This document shows, piece after piece, positions 54,240 through 64,000 of a stretch of DNA of 64,000 nt. This DNA comes from Phialocephala subalpina. Lineage: Eukaryota > Ascomycota > Leotiomycetes > Helotiales > Mollisiaceae. The stretch lies in contig FJOG01000002.1 of assembly GCA_900073065.1 (NCBI GenBank), forward strand, positions 148,700-212,699, read 5' to 3'. Position 1 is the first letter of the stretch. Each line of letters opens with the position of its first letter. The translations under genes and the position numbers were made by a program. The notes beneath the pieces are model-generated. The model saw nothing but the letters and a program-made list of their open reading frames with translations, was not told the DNA's origin and did not search any database.

Positions 54240-55633
54240 TACTACATTCAATCTAGCGGCACAAGCTCAGCCACGGTCCATAAGAAGAACAGACAAGGCT
54301 GCGCTCTCAGCGCGACAACAGCTCGACAAGGAACCCTTTTATACGAAGCTCCATGTAGATTTCAAGAGCCTTGAAGATACTCTATCTGTTTGGGACACCG
54401 AAATTGAGATACCTGATTCTGTAGAGTGCACCTTGGTACGGGCATTAGACGGGTTGGAGAGCCGTTTCGTTAAGGTTCATGTAAGAGATCTCACCTCGAT
54501 GCGATGAATGAGATCGCGCCTGTTCACTTTATAATGCCTTTCCAGCCTTGACATCATTTAGGATGAATAATGTTATCTGCGACCCGTCGCTGTTAGGGCC
54601 AAATATTCGACGTTGCGGAATTTACGACATCAAATCGATACCGCTCGAAACGGGAATTCAAGCTTAGACGTTGAAAGACTTCGAGAGATGATCCACCTGG
54701 TAGATAGACGGAAGAAATATCGCATACATATGGTCAATCGCTTGGCTAAGTGCAACCGCGAGCTTGGGGAGCTTGCACGCAAGGCTGCAGTGAGACAGCC
54801 GAAGCACACAGCACGAGCTAAGCCGCCACGAAATCCTGTTCATACGGTATTGTCAGATCTACCCTCACCTCAAATCAGGGATCATGCAACTTTGCTCTAT
54901 CACATTCTGGCTCAAAACTGGAACTGTAACGGTCACAGCCCTCACACGGCAACAAAGCTGCGTTCAGCCACACACCGTAGTGACAAAAATGAAGCACGAT
55001 TTGAAATGGTCTTTCGCAGTGCGTCTGATGTATCGTGCAAGTGGCAGGAGAGCGAAGTTCGTATTATTCCAAGAAATAAGTATAGTATCTTGTGCTGTTC
55101 GATGCTCCTGCTGACTGGGGCCTCTGTAATTCAGGCGCAAACAATTGGCTATTGCTTCTAGACCTGCTAACGCTAAAGGTGTTACCTTTGACCTCCCCGT
55201 CAGAGGGCCTCTTCGTCCTCCAGCAAAACCAGCGGACCGGTGGCGTGTTGAGGGGATTTGCAAACTAATTGACACAGTTGCAACACGGCCTTCTTGTCGG
55301 TTGAAGCTTCTCGTTGAGGACGATGAACTGTGGTATTTAAGCCCAGTCTCTACCACTAAATATATTCAGAAGAAGGATCCAGTGTCACTAGGAGAATTTT
55401 TAAAACTTGAGTCACCGTTTCCATTTAATCGAGCCAAGAAGAGAGACAAGTTAATCCTTCAGGTAATACTGGCAAATGGGCTTCTCCACTTCTACCAAGG
55501 CCCTTGGTTGTTGAGGGATTGGGACAAGACACATATCTGCCTTTATCAGTCAAGAAACCAACCAGTCCCGGATCTGACAAGGCCGTACCTCTCTACACAG
55601 TGCATGCCTTTGGAACAAAGTGTTCTTTTTTAA
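54240..55633 (+). pseudogene. decayed DUF7580-family gene
   Basis: Three coding segments follow the DUF7580 pattern: about 54275-54480 (LDKEPFYTKLHVDFKSLED..; GT donor at 54481), 54613-55080 (a helical region, then LYHILAQNWNCNGHSPH and SCKWQESEVRI) and 55145-55580 (DPVSLGEFLKLESPFPF, KKRDKLILQVILANGLLHFY, GPWLLRDWDKTHICL, RPYLSTQ). The N-terminal start and the last 100-150 residues usual for the family are absent, and the frame changes near 55100-55145 without a clear intron. I therefore read it as a relic, truncated at its 3' side against the SUMO promoter. Intact members belong to the fungal HET/prion-type immune-like repertoire with a kinase-like fold. Confidence 0.6.
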
Positions 55634-55712
55634 TTACAGATTGAACTTTCGATCAAAACTTTGCACATTTTCGACGGTCAGAAGTCCGCAACTCCTTCCC
55701 TTTTCAACCACG

Positions 55713-56124
55713 ATGTCTGCATCCGACGAAAACGGCAGGCCAAGTACCCCTAAAGAGCCTGAAGGTCAATTGGGCAGCGAACATCTGAATATCAAAGTAA
55801 CCGACAACAACAATGAAGTCTTCTTCAAGATCAAGCGCACTACGATCCTCAAGAAGTTGATGGACGCCTTCTGCGAGAGACATAGTAAGGCTCTCAACTC
55901 AGTCCGCTTCTTGTTTGATGGCAGTCGTGTACAGCCTACTGATAGCCCCAACACGGTTAGTAGAGCCCTATTATGATACTTCAAGTCAGAAGCTCTTAGT
56001 CTAACGCAATCCCCCTTCGACACTACTCGGGTGACGGTATAGCTGACACTAACCTCAACAGCTCGACATGCAGGACGGAGACACTCTTGAGGTCCACCAG
56101 GAGCAGATCGGCGGAGCCAACTGA
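55713..56124 (+). CDS. SMT3: ubiquitin-like modifier SUMO
   Basis: Two exons, 55713-55955 and 56062-56124 (106-bp intron), 101 residues, the usual SUMO length. A flexible acidic N-terminus (MSASDENGRPSTPKEPEGQ) precedes the beta-grasp fold (HLNIKVTDNNNEVFFKIKRT, RFLFDGSRVQPTDSPNT, DMQDGDTLEVHQEQIGG). The diglycine that is exposed by the SUMO protease is followed by just Ala-Asn. The protein is conjugated to lysines of nuclear targets by Aos1-Uba2 and Ubc9. It lies in an otherwise accessory half of the window, directly after a decayed gene. Confidence 0.97.
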
Positions 56125-56709
56125 AGTAAGGCAGTAACGACGAAATACGCAGACGTCGTGAGAATAGCTATGGGGCAGCCTAAGAGCAGTCAATCATGCC
56201 TTTACACCCTATTAAAAACGACCCCAGAAATCAAAAGGTCAAAATCCCTGGCTAGAAATAAGCATGCTTCCTTCACCACAAATCTCCGACTCCGATCCCC
56301 AATCCGTACATTAGTACTATAGCTCCGAAATGTTAGGGTTAGAGGATCAGTAGCCCGGTGCGCAATAGTTTAGCAGAAATTGCGAACAATACTTAGGTTC
56401 TTAGTGCGATAGCAGATAAAGGTCGAACTACTTCTCAAAGTAGTTTCATAATAACTCTTTCCTCGTCGGAACATAATCAACGGCCATGACCCCGGACTGA
56501 ACTGCCTTTGTAAGTTGCAGCTCCCTCAGGCCAGTTCGTCCATCTTTCCCCAGTCGTGGTCTCTTGGTTTGTGTTCCGTCAGGTTGGTCTGCTAGCATCC
56601 TCTTCTTCAATTTGTTCGTGGGCTTACTGTCGGCGATCAGGCGTGATTGCGTATCGGTTGATTGATCGCCAGACTCAGGCGTCCGGGAGAACCCTTTGCA
56701 ATTCCTTAG
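56125..56709. other. intergenic, nothing recognised
   Basis: 3' flank of SUMO and unassigned DNA without protein-like frames. Confidence 0.45.
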
Positions 56710-57042
56710 GTCAGCTGGACTGGTGAGGAAGACGAGTATGAGTCCTGGAGAGTTCTGGTCTTGGCTATTCGCAAAATTATGCCTTTTGAGCCGCTCATTC
56801 GTGCGGCTTCTTCAGAGGAGCAGTTCGCACTTCACCAATCGCTTGACTACACAAGAAGGGGCTTCTTGGAAGATGGATGGTCTCTCGGTACAATAATTGA
56901 TAGCTCTGGACCTGCCAATCCGGGTCTTTCAAGTATTGCAAGTCGACCTCGTTCTAAGTCAAATGATGCGGGTGATGCCGAGACGGGTGGAGACGGAGCG
57001 ACGTTGGATCGAGCTGGAAAGGAATTTGGCGTAGCAATATAG
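56710..57042 (+). pseudogene. coding-like terminal fragment, family unknown
   Basis: An open frame of 110 codons begins right after a CCTTAG acceptor-like site and ends with TAG at 57040-57042. The first half has balanced, globular composition (EEDEYESWRVLVLAIRKIMP, SLDYTRRGFLEDGW); the second half is a low-complexity Asp/Gly/Ser tail. No upstream exon with an ATG is found, so it is a fragment or the last exon of a gene I could not assemble. Confidence 0.35.
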
Positions 57043-58516
57043 GCGGTGGCTGGCGAGGCCATAGTGGAAGGACTTGCTGAAGGCCTCGAATTTTGAGGGC
57101 GCGGTGAAATTGAGCTCAGAGTTGGGGGAAAGTTCGGATCCAAAACAATGACTCCCAAGTGACCTAGGGGTCAGTGATGCTCATTACTGTTTGGCAGTCT
57201 TAGGTGGAGGTTAAGGCGCGACCAAGGTAGGGCCGTGCTACTTAAATCTGCAGAAGCATAAACATGGAGTTTTCTTTGGTCTGATGTTTGCCAGATGGAT
57301 CAGACTTACCACAGAAGGGAGCGAAAGTTTGATTACTCGAGTGGACCAGCAGAGGAAAGTCAGGATGGCCATTATCTGAACTAAAAATGGGGTCCGCCGG
57401 TTTTGGCTGGATAGTGGAGCAGGCCCCGGTAGCCAAGCGTAGCTCCCAGCCCGTATGGAAGGGGAAAAAATTGGTGCCACCTCAAATCGGAAGGGATCTG
57501 TGTTGGAAGGGGACGATGGATGATGTCACTCGGCACTTGGACCAGAGATTTAGCCAATGAGCCTTCAGGTTTGTTAATTTCCTGATGCGTTATGACATAT
57601 CGAAGAATCCGAAATTCGCTGCTGTATCTCCCTCAGAAGCTTCACAGTAACTTAGTTTAGATTTATTCGATAGCCAAATTCTCCGCGTCATGCCAGGCAT
57701 TCCCAAGTATGCCTTGTGAATAGAACCAAATTTTAAAGTGTGCAGAGCATAGTCCACCCTAGTGGTGGGTTGAAAATAAAGTCGTTTACTTTTGTAGTGG
57801 GGGAGAGGCGGTGGGGCGGTTTCTCTGGGTGGACACCAACAACCCCTGTCAGCCACTATCTTATCGAAAATATCAGCACGAAAGGTCGCATCTCCACCAT
57901 CGCAACGACTAGCACAACTCGTCGCCATCCTCCCAATCTTTCCAATGTCATCTTACTATCAGTATCAACTCTATTAGCTGGTGCACCAAACATATCGATA
58001 GCTACTGTACATCAACAAAGGACCCTCAATCAACAACTTGGAGCAATGCCATCAGCACGCCGTTAGATACTTCTTTCAATTGGAAATGTCACGATCTTGT
58101 ACAGCACTCTTCCGACACAAGTCACGACGAAAGCTACCGCAGTCGTCGGCCCTCATCACTGCCACTCTCGAATTCTTCCGTTACTGGCGCCTCGGTTGCC
58201 ATGGCTCGGACAGGCTCGAGACTGCTGCCAGGTGACGCTTCTGTCATCAACCTATTCAGCAGCAAGTGCGGACGAACCTGACTTGGATACAATGCGAGCT
58301 TCAACTCCGACCTCTTCGCTCTCCATTCGAGGGTCTGGAAACCACAACGGACTGAATGCTGCAGTGATCGGGAGAAACTTACTATCTCTTGGGCCAGGGG
58401 GATGGAGGAGGTTATGTAAAAAAAAAATTTAATTTTTTTAATTTTTGCGACTGTACAAATACGGGGAGTGTGCATGTAATTAAAAATACGAATACGCCTC
58501 AAGACTTCCCTCAGGC
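57043..58516. other. intergenic, unassigned
   Basis: Frames are short and low in coding character. An A-run followed by T-rich DNA sits at 58420-58445. The right end is the target site of the solo LTR. Confidence 0.45.
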
Positions 58517-58730
58517 TGTGACGGTACGTAGAGTGGTCGACAAGCGGTTATCCCGTGAAGGAAAGGAGGTCTTAGAAACTCTGAATTGCCTATGTACGAG
58601 GATTCTAAGCTAAGGAAGAAAGGAAAGAAGTCAAGAAGTAAAGGAAGAGAGCTCTCCTTATATACAGGATCCTAGCACGTGTGGCGCAGGGGCAAGTAAA
58701 GGGTCACATGTTGGTGGGGGAACCGTCACA
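58517..58730. mobile_element. solo LTR of an LTR retrotransposon
   Basis: A 214-bp unit begins TGTGACGGT and ends ACCGTCACA, giving TG..CA termini that are nine-base inverted repeats. It is flanked on both sides by the same five bases, CAGGC (58512-58516 and 58731-58735), as expected for a target-site duplication. A TATATA motif at about 58656 could be the promoter. No internal retrotransposon genes adjoin, so this is a solo LTR left by recombination. Copia or gypsy origin cannot be decided. Confidence 0.85.
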
Positions 58731-59098
58731 CAGGCATAACTTCCTAGCCTGCTGCACAAAAGGGGCGAGCCAATCTCAGGGGAATGCCCAGCAGGTTGTT
58801 GTCAGATAGGAGGCAAAATCAGGGATCAAAACAGTATGTAAATTGGTCTGGTACTAGCTATCTGTAGAATCAAGGGAAACAGCAGGATCAGAGCTTCCTT
58901 AGAGGGGTTGCATGGGCCATTCGGGTGCCATACCTAATTAGGCATGCACTTCCGAACGCATTTCCTGGCGCACGCTCAAAACAACCCTATATTACCCCTG
59001 TTGCAGTACACTTTCTAGTCTGATTCAACAGCCACACCCATGATTGAAACAAGCAGTCCAAGAATTGATAATCCCCTAAAGCACTTCAAAATATATGG
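58731..59098. other. intergenic, nothing recognised
   Basis: 3' flank of the rhodopsin-domain gene transcribed from the right. Confidence 0.5.
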
Positions 59099-60472
59099 TC
59101 ACGGATCAACCGTCCTCCCAGCTTGCCTACTCGGCTCACTCGGCTCTACCTCCATCCGTGTCTGAATACCCTTCAACGGGATCTCATCGCCACTCGCCTG
59201 ACTCTCCGCATCCCCCTTTCCCCTACTATCGCCATAATATACACCAATTGCTAACTTAGCGCCATGGTCTGGCCGCAAGTCTTCATCTCTAAGCACACTC
59301 TCATCCAAGCGCTCAAATCGTGAACGTTTGCGCCTATCTCTAGCGCCGCTGCCGCCGATAGTGATTATTTCGTTGACGTTTCTAGAGAATGAGGTGGATG
59401 GTGGTTTGTCTTTGCGCCAGGGCATGAAATTTATAGAGCGCAGGAGAGGTGCGAGGGTTGGTAGGCAGGCGGAGATTATGCCGGCGGAGCATTCGACGAT
59501 GACCCATGTGCCGGAGTCTGCAAGTGTCCCTTTGAAAATCAAGTAAGATATCGAGGGAATTGGGTTAGAAGAGGGCCTATACATACAGGTAAGGTCCGAG
59601 GGTTCGAATTCGAAGAGCGTTTTAAAGCGGTAGATACTTGTAAAGACGACACTGGACAAATATTAGGGATTTACTTATTATCGCCCTTAGGAGTGATAAT
59701 ATACTTACAAGCTTCCTAAAAGAAACACAATGCTCAACTGACATCTTTGGATGATCGCCGTATGCAAGTGCCACACACTCGGCATAGGTAAACTCAAGAT
59801 AGCTATATCAGTCAAAATGTTCGGGACGGCATTGCCAATAAATTCTCCTTTGAGATTAACGCAATGGCCTGGAATAGTTGGGTTCCACGCTTTGGCGATT
59901 GGTGTACATTGGAAAATACTGATGACGATAATAGAGATACACCAGCCGATCGATAAAGCGCCGAGGATCCAGCAGCCGATTCGTATACTGCGGACGGGGA
60001 AGATGCGGCAATACATAAGGAGTAAGGATACCTTTGTAATAGCAACGGTCGTCACGTAGATGCACCCGAAGGCTATAAGACACTTGCCAATGGCGATGTG
60101 TTGATTGATATCGACCGAGGCGGCGTGTACTCCAAGTCCGTAATAAATCACTATAGAGTCTTTAGTAATTGAAATCTTACGTTCAAATAGAGATAGCTGA
60201 TCCTTACTCAAGAGGCCAATAGACAAAAGGGCAAGTAAAAAAACCTGCGTTCTTGACTTAGCTACTTGTCTTCCTTTAAACTATGAATGAAAACTCACGT
60301 ATGCAAGTATAATGAAGTAATCATCGATACCAATGTAAGCGCGCTTTTTCCACCTGGAAAGAAACCGAAGTCCAACAAAAAAGCCAGCGAGGACGACGAG
60401 GGCTATGTTAGTCGATCTCAAATTGGACTGTTTGTTCTGGGACAAATCTTGACCAGACGTGTTAGGATCCAT
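59099..60472 (-). CDS. rhodopsin-domain integral membrane protein (PTH11-type)
   Basis: Five exons on the minus strand (60299-60472, 60208-60244, 59709-60150, 59587-59651, 59099-59517), 1137 nt, 378 residues. I start at ATG 60472 (MDPNTSGQDLSQNKQ); an ATG 16 codons upstream is possible. Seven hydrophobic segments are visible, with GIDDYFIILAY, YYGLGVH, ISIFQCTPIAKAWNP, HCVNLK, PNILTDIAILSLPMP and ACLPTLAPLLR, the signature set of the fungal rhodopsin-type (PTH11-like) family. There is no CFEM domain at the N-terminus. The cytoplasmic tail is long, charged and Ser-rich. A plasma-membrane sensing role is known for a few relatives only. Without splicing at 60151-60207 an odd hydrophilic insert would break the second helix. 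Confidence 0.85.
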
Positions 60473-61824
60473 AGTCGAATGTTGGATAGGAGTGAGGGAA
60501 TACAGTCCGAAGATAATCACGAGCTTGAAGGTGAAGAACTGAATGAGTGGATTCGTAGGTTTTCATATTAAAGAAATCGTACAGTGGCGCCTGCTTGCCC
60601 CGAGGTTTCAATACGAGGGCCCCCCGTGGGGAAATTTGGTCAGAAATCTGGGGAACTCCCGCTGAAACCTTCCCGCTGGAACCTTCTAAGCGGCCCTACT
60701 TCCCCGCGGTGCCTTCGACAAATAGGACGATTGAGAAGTAAGACCTGACTTTGCCACCTTGACCGGTGTTGGCGAATCGTTGCCGCTTTTGGGGCTGGCG
60801 TTGGTGGTGGTCGAAGCGTAATTCTCGATCCTCAAGGAGATGCGGTGTCTTGTCCTGTTCCAAGATCAGCCAGGGGCTTGGCCGTGCGTGCCCGGTAGTT
60901 CCAATGCAAGGGCGAGGCCCCGACGCTTGGGAAATTTGGTGCAGAATTTGGTTCGGTATCCCAGGATTTTGCAAGCCTTGCACAGTATATCTAGGAAGGA
61001 CTGAGGACTCCGACGTCGCAAAGGGGTACACCATGTTGTTGTTGTTGTTGATACACGTGGTATCATCCATCCCTAGGTGCGCTAAGCTGAACCCGAACCT
61101 GAACCAGAAGGGCTGGTATTGTGCGCTAGCTTCTCTTCATATCGTCGGTAGTCCCGGGGCGTATTGCCTTTTCCGCGGGATCGATGATGGCCCGAATCGG
61201 TGGTCGTGGTTGCATAGAATCCCATAATCTGTCTTGGCACTAGCTTTAAGGCTTCGTAATGGCCGCTTAATTCCATTTTCTCAGTACTTCTTCAAGCCAC
61301 AGCCAATCGGCATGATTTTTTGACGCGGAATTGTGTATGCCTTAGATGATGCCTCAGAAAGCGACATGCTCAGAAGAAGACACCTTTTCATCGTGCACGC
61401 CACGGCACATACCGATACGCACGTTAAATCGGTAACATCCCCATTGTCTTTAAGCAGAAAATTTGCCGACAAGCCACACCAAATGCAGGACAGTGTTGCC
61501 TTCCGGCCCATGCTACCGGGCACGGGAAAAGGATTCCGAGGACGAACAACGGTCTCAGGAAAGCGCCATGAACGTGATGTTGATGGAGTACTTTTGACTC
61601 AGCCAATTAGGTTGTGAATAGAGGCTTCGCCAATATTGGTGGCTTTTATACTTTTCAACAGACAACGAGTCCCAGACGCCACTACGCGAGTCATTACAAA
61701 ATTCTGGGGAAGCAAATTAGCCGAGCTCACCACAGATTGCGCGTTTACTGTATCTGAACTCTTGTTTTTGGATTTTAAATTCCCCACTCTAACTCAGCTA
61801 CGGTGATTACCACGATCCAACAAC
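60473..61824. other. gene-poor stretch with GC-rich short repeats
   Basis: A 14-bp direct repeat CCCGCTG(A/G)AACCTT occupies 60658-60685. A looser similarity (GTTYCAATRC..GGGAAATTTGGT) links about 60605-60650 and 60898-60950. A 94-codon plus-strand frame at 61333-61617 has some coding character but no recognised domain. Confidence 0.4.
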
Positions 61825-61944
61825 TCATCCAAATGTCTTTCGCAGCTGGGTGGTCTCCGAGATATTGAGCAGTGGATTGGCCGGAAAATGCCAATGGTCG
61901 ATCCGATTGGAAAGCTGCGCCATCTCGTCGAAAGAAGCGTTCAC
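61825..61944 (-). pseudogene. coding-like C-terminal fragment, family unknown
   Basis: Forty codons on the minus strand ending in TGA at 61825-61827. The translation (VNASFDEMAQLSNRIDHW, HFPANPLLNISETTQL) reads like a conserved protein end, but the frame is closed by a TGA a few codons upstream. Not assigned. Confidence 0.3.
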
Positions 61945-62280
61945 GGGCGCCCAAACCTCTCAATCACCCACAGGAACACCAAAAAATTTAAGTCTTTTAA
62001 AAGTGCTCGGAAAATTCCTGAAACTGCACAAGTTACTAGATTTTGGTCGTCAATTGCGAATATCGGCTTATTCTTCTCATTTTGTGAGGTTGTTGTGATG
62101 AAATTGGACTTTGAGCGGTTGAGGGTGTGGGCGTTCGGCCTGTGAACGCTAAGGACCTGGGATCGGTGCATATTTCGCTGACAACACTGGATGGTTGACA
62201 GCCGTGTCGAAGGTATCAAAGGCGTTGCAGATCGCTGGTCGAGTTTCCCTAATCCCGAGATGGGCAGGTGAAGGAAGAGG

Positions 62281-62460
62281 TTAGAGACATCATTGAGTTA
62301 TGATTCCAAGGGAGAGTATGTCAAAGCTTGGGTCCCGGAGGTGAGGCGTGCAGATGATTTGAGAGATGTCTTTCAGGCGTAGACAGCGGAGCAGGGGGTT
62401 GAAGACCGGGAGAAACTGGGAGGTGGAGAGTCCGTTGAACAGAATCGAGTTTACGGTTGG
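62281..62460 (+). pseudogene. relic of a DASH-type cryptochrome C-terminus
   Basis: The plus strand encodes SYDSKGEYVKAWVPEV, then DVFQA followed by TAG where the family has Trp, then EDREKLG, and after a frame change RIEFTVG. These blocks occur in this order at the end of fungal cryptochrome-DASH proteins (DYDxxGEYVxxWVPEL, VFQAW, EDREKxG, KRIEFTVG). The photolyase and FAD domains are absent upstream. The stop is a TGG to TAG change. The fragment is thus a decayed remnant, about 60 codons, of a blue-light/UV photoreceptor gene. Confidence 0.65.
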
Positions 62461-62531
62461 TAATTTGGGGGGGGGGTCGATCGTATCTTTGGTTCTATGT
62501 TCTATCGAAGCGATATGAATTAAGGTTCGTC

Positions 62532-63638
62532 ATGACAACAAAATCTAGGCGTAAGTACTCTCTTGAATAAGGGAATTCCTGAAGAGCTGTAGTCTAAAAG
62601 CCACAGTTGAGCATTACCGACAAGGTTATCCTCGGCTTGCGGCCTTCCTCAACCTTGATCCAAATTTCACCATCTTCAGGCGTTTTGATACCCTACATCT
62701 GCGAGTCTTACTGGAGCAACAAGATCGATTATGCGAGCTGCAACAACAGCTTGAAGACTGTGACGACGTAGAGACAGTTCAACTGAATCTAAGCAGCCGA
62801 CGTCAAGATGACAATAGGACACGACGAAATGTCCTACAGCAAGTTGCAGCAGAGCTGAAAGATTATGGTATGGATACTTGACATATTCAATGTAACTTAA
62901 ATGCTGATGCGTTTTAGATAAAGGCGTGCTTAGGTTCCACCGCATGATTGCTCTACCACGAGCGCGCAAAAGGCATCGCCGCAGCGTTCACAATTGGGTG
63001 AACGGAAACAAGCCAGTCGTGAGGTCGGAAAGTGCATCTCTCATTGCGGCTCCCAGTGCTAAGGACCATATTGCCTTGCACGCGGAAGACTCCGATAGAG
63101 CTGGTTTTGAGCTGTTTTTGATCGCGTGGTGCAGTCATATCCACGCTTGGCGAGTTATGTTGGTACTCCCTGATGCTTGATCTAAATGTCTAGTGATACT
63201 AATGGAATAATGTCTAGGTTTCACATGGCATGGTAAGTGAAGATGCATTTCCTTTTCGTTTTATTGCGGCTAACTCACGACTTAGGCTAAAACGAGCGAC
63301 CGCAATGTATTTATACTACGACGAAATTTGTATGGAAGAGTGATAAAATGCCTGGTGGCTTTGTCTATTCCCATTGGAATTATATTCCCCGTGCTTCTTC
63401 TATACTGGTTCGAGAAAAGTGGAAGTCGCTCTGCTATTTCCGCTATATTCGTCCTGATGGCGTCCTTCGCGATTTGCTTCATGACGAAGGTCGCCAAATA
63501 CAATCTTCTCCTGGCGGTAGTAGGGTAAGTATCAATTCTCGGTATAACAAGGGTACAGTAGAACAAGAGCTGGCTAATCATGTGCCCAGATATACTGCCG
63601 TGCTTTCCGCATTTCTTTCAAATCCAGGACCTATCTAG
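62532..63638 (+). CDS. DUF6594-family membrane protein
   Basis: Six exons (62532-62550, 62607-62867, 62918-63162, 63218-63232, 63286-63524, 63590-63638), 828 nt, 275 residues. The protein starts MTTKSRLEHYRQGYPRLAAF and continues FRRFDTLHLRVLLEQQDRLCELQ, then LRFHRMIALPRARKR and NWVNGNKPVVRSES, the N-terminal pattern of DUF6594. Two or three hydrophobic helices follow near the end (IKCLVALSIPIGIIFPVLLL, AISAIFVLMASFAICFM, LLAVVGYTAVLSAFL). The fourth exon is only 15 nt (VSHGM) and is needed to keep frame between good donor and acceptor sites. The region between the Asn-Lys-Pro motif and the helices is shorter than usual. Function is unknown. Confidence 0.75.
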
Positions 63639-63710
63639 CATTGTTGTGGGTTCAAGAATTTTTTGCGACCAACCATTCTTTCGGAAAATGTCTTTGGGCC
63701 CATATATAGC

Positions 63711-63980
63711 TTAAATTGACATCTTCAGTGGCTGCCGCACTTTTTGGCGAATGCTTCTTTGGGTTTGCCATGGCTCTTCCGTCTTCCACTCGCGTTCCTC
63801 TAGACAAAATGCAACTGCTTCGCTATACTTCGATCCAGCTGAATGCGCTAGCTTGGTCCGAACTATGTCCAGCAAAGTATCCCGTAGTCTCTCGGGTTTC
63901 TTGACATTTTCGAAGCCTTTTCGGCTGCCATCCATACTGGGAAGGAGCCTCCAGCAACCGATCTCTAGCAGTAATATTCC
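63711..63980 (-). CDS. partial: C-terminal end of a kinase-like HET/prion-type protein
   Basis: A 90-codon terminal exon on the minus strand, with a CCCAG acceptor at 63981-63985 and stop at 63711. It begins GILLLEIGCWRLLP and continues with a helical region (KYSEAVAFCLEE) and a C-terminal VRQPL. This matches the end of the kinase-like domain in fungal proteins with HeLo or prion-inhibition N-termini (SLGIVLLEIGLW.., RYxxAVxxCL). The rest lies outside the window. Confidence 0.55.
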   Translation of the reverse strand, partial: GILLLEIGCWRLLPSMDGSRKGFENVKKPERLRDTLLDIVRTKLAHSAGSKYSEAVAFCLEEREWKTEEPWQTQRSIRQKVRQPLKMSI

Positions 63981-64000
63981 CTGGGTCTATTAATGCGCTG

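Noticed and set aside
1..64000. CRISPR arrays, bacterial promoters and ribosome binding sites
   Set aside because: No regularly spaced identical repeats with unique spacers, and the gene structures are eukaryotic.

Overview
The window looks like a filamentous ascomycete (Pezizomycotina) nuclear genome. Spliced genes carry many short introns (about 43-70 bp, GT..AG, with CTNAC-like branch points). Families typical of this group are present: HET-domain proteins, a SesB-like hydrolase/NACHT NLR, the DUF7580 and DUF6594 families and a PTH11-type rhodopsin-domain protein. No bacterial operon signals are seen. The class (Leotiomycetes or other) cannot be fixed from this sequence alone. Two assembly gaps (20270-20688, 31440-32033) interrupt it.

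The left part (about 1-28.7 kb) is gene-dense and largely housekeeping or conserved. It holds a possible gene 3' end at the left edge, a secreted two-module apple-like protein, a short-chain dehydrogenase, and a seven-exon protein joining a STAND-type N-terminal region, a ubiquitin-like ULD_2-type domain and a YDR124W/DUF2841-like domain. These are followed by an F-box protein and a 1444-residue membrane-anchored repeat protein whose repeat lengths change in steps of seven residues. Next come a zinc-binding (MYND-like) protein divergent from the splicing factor SF3B5, then NSE3 (SMC5/6 complex, gap inside) divergent from the mitochondrial regulator SLS1 (250-bp perfect tandem duplication at its 3' end), and finally translation elongation factor 1-alpha.

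The right part (about 28.7-64 kb) is gene-poor and accessory. Self/non-self recognition genes dominate: a SesB-NACHT-ankyrin NLR (33.6-37.3 kb), a HET protein (43.8-46.4 kb), a HET-ankyrin protein with ten tandem 33-residue repeats beside an extremely AT-rich block (50.4-53.0 kb), a decayed DUF7580 gene (54.2-55.6 kb), and the end of a kinase-like gene of the same world at the right edge. Between them lie a small secreted protein, an intradiol ring-cleavage dioxygenase, SUMO, a rhodopsin-domain receptor-like protein and a six-exon DUF6594 membrane protein with a 15-nt microexon. Gene relics (DASH cryptochrome C-terminus, truncated membrane protein, unassigned coding fragments), a solo LTR with a 5-bp target duplication and diverged duplications mark this half as fast-evolving.

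Exon models were built by hand from splice signals and reading-frame continuity. All complete multi-exon models sum to a multiple of three. Domain names come from recognition of sequence motifs, not from a database search.
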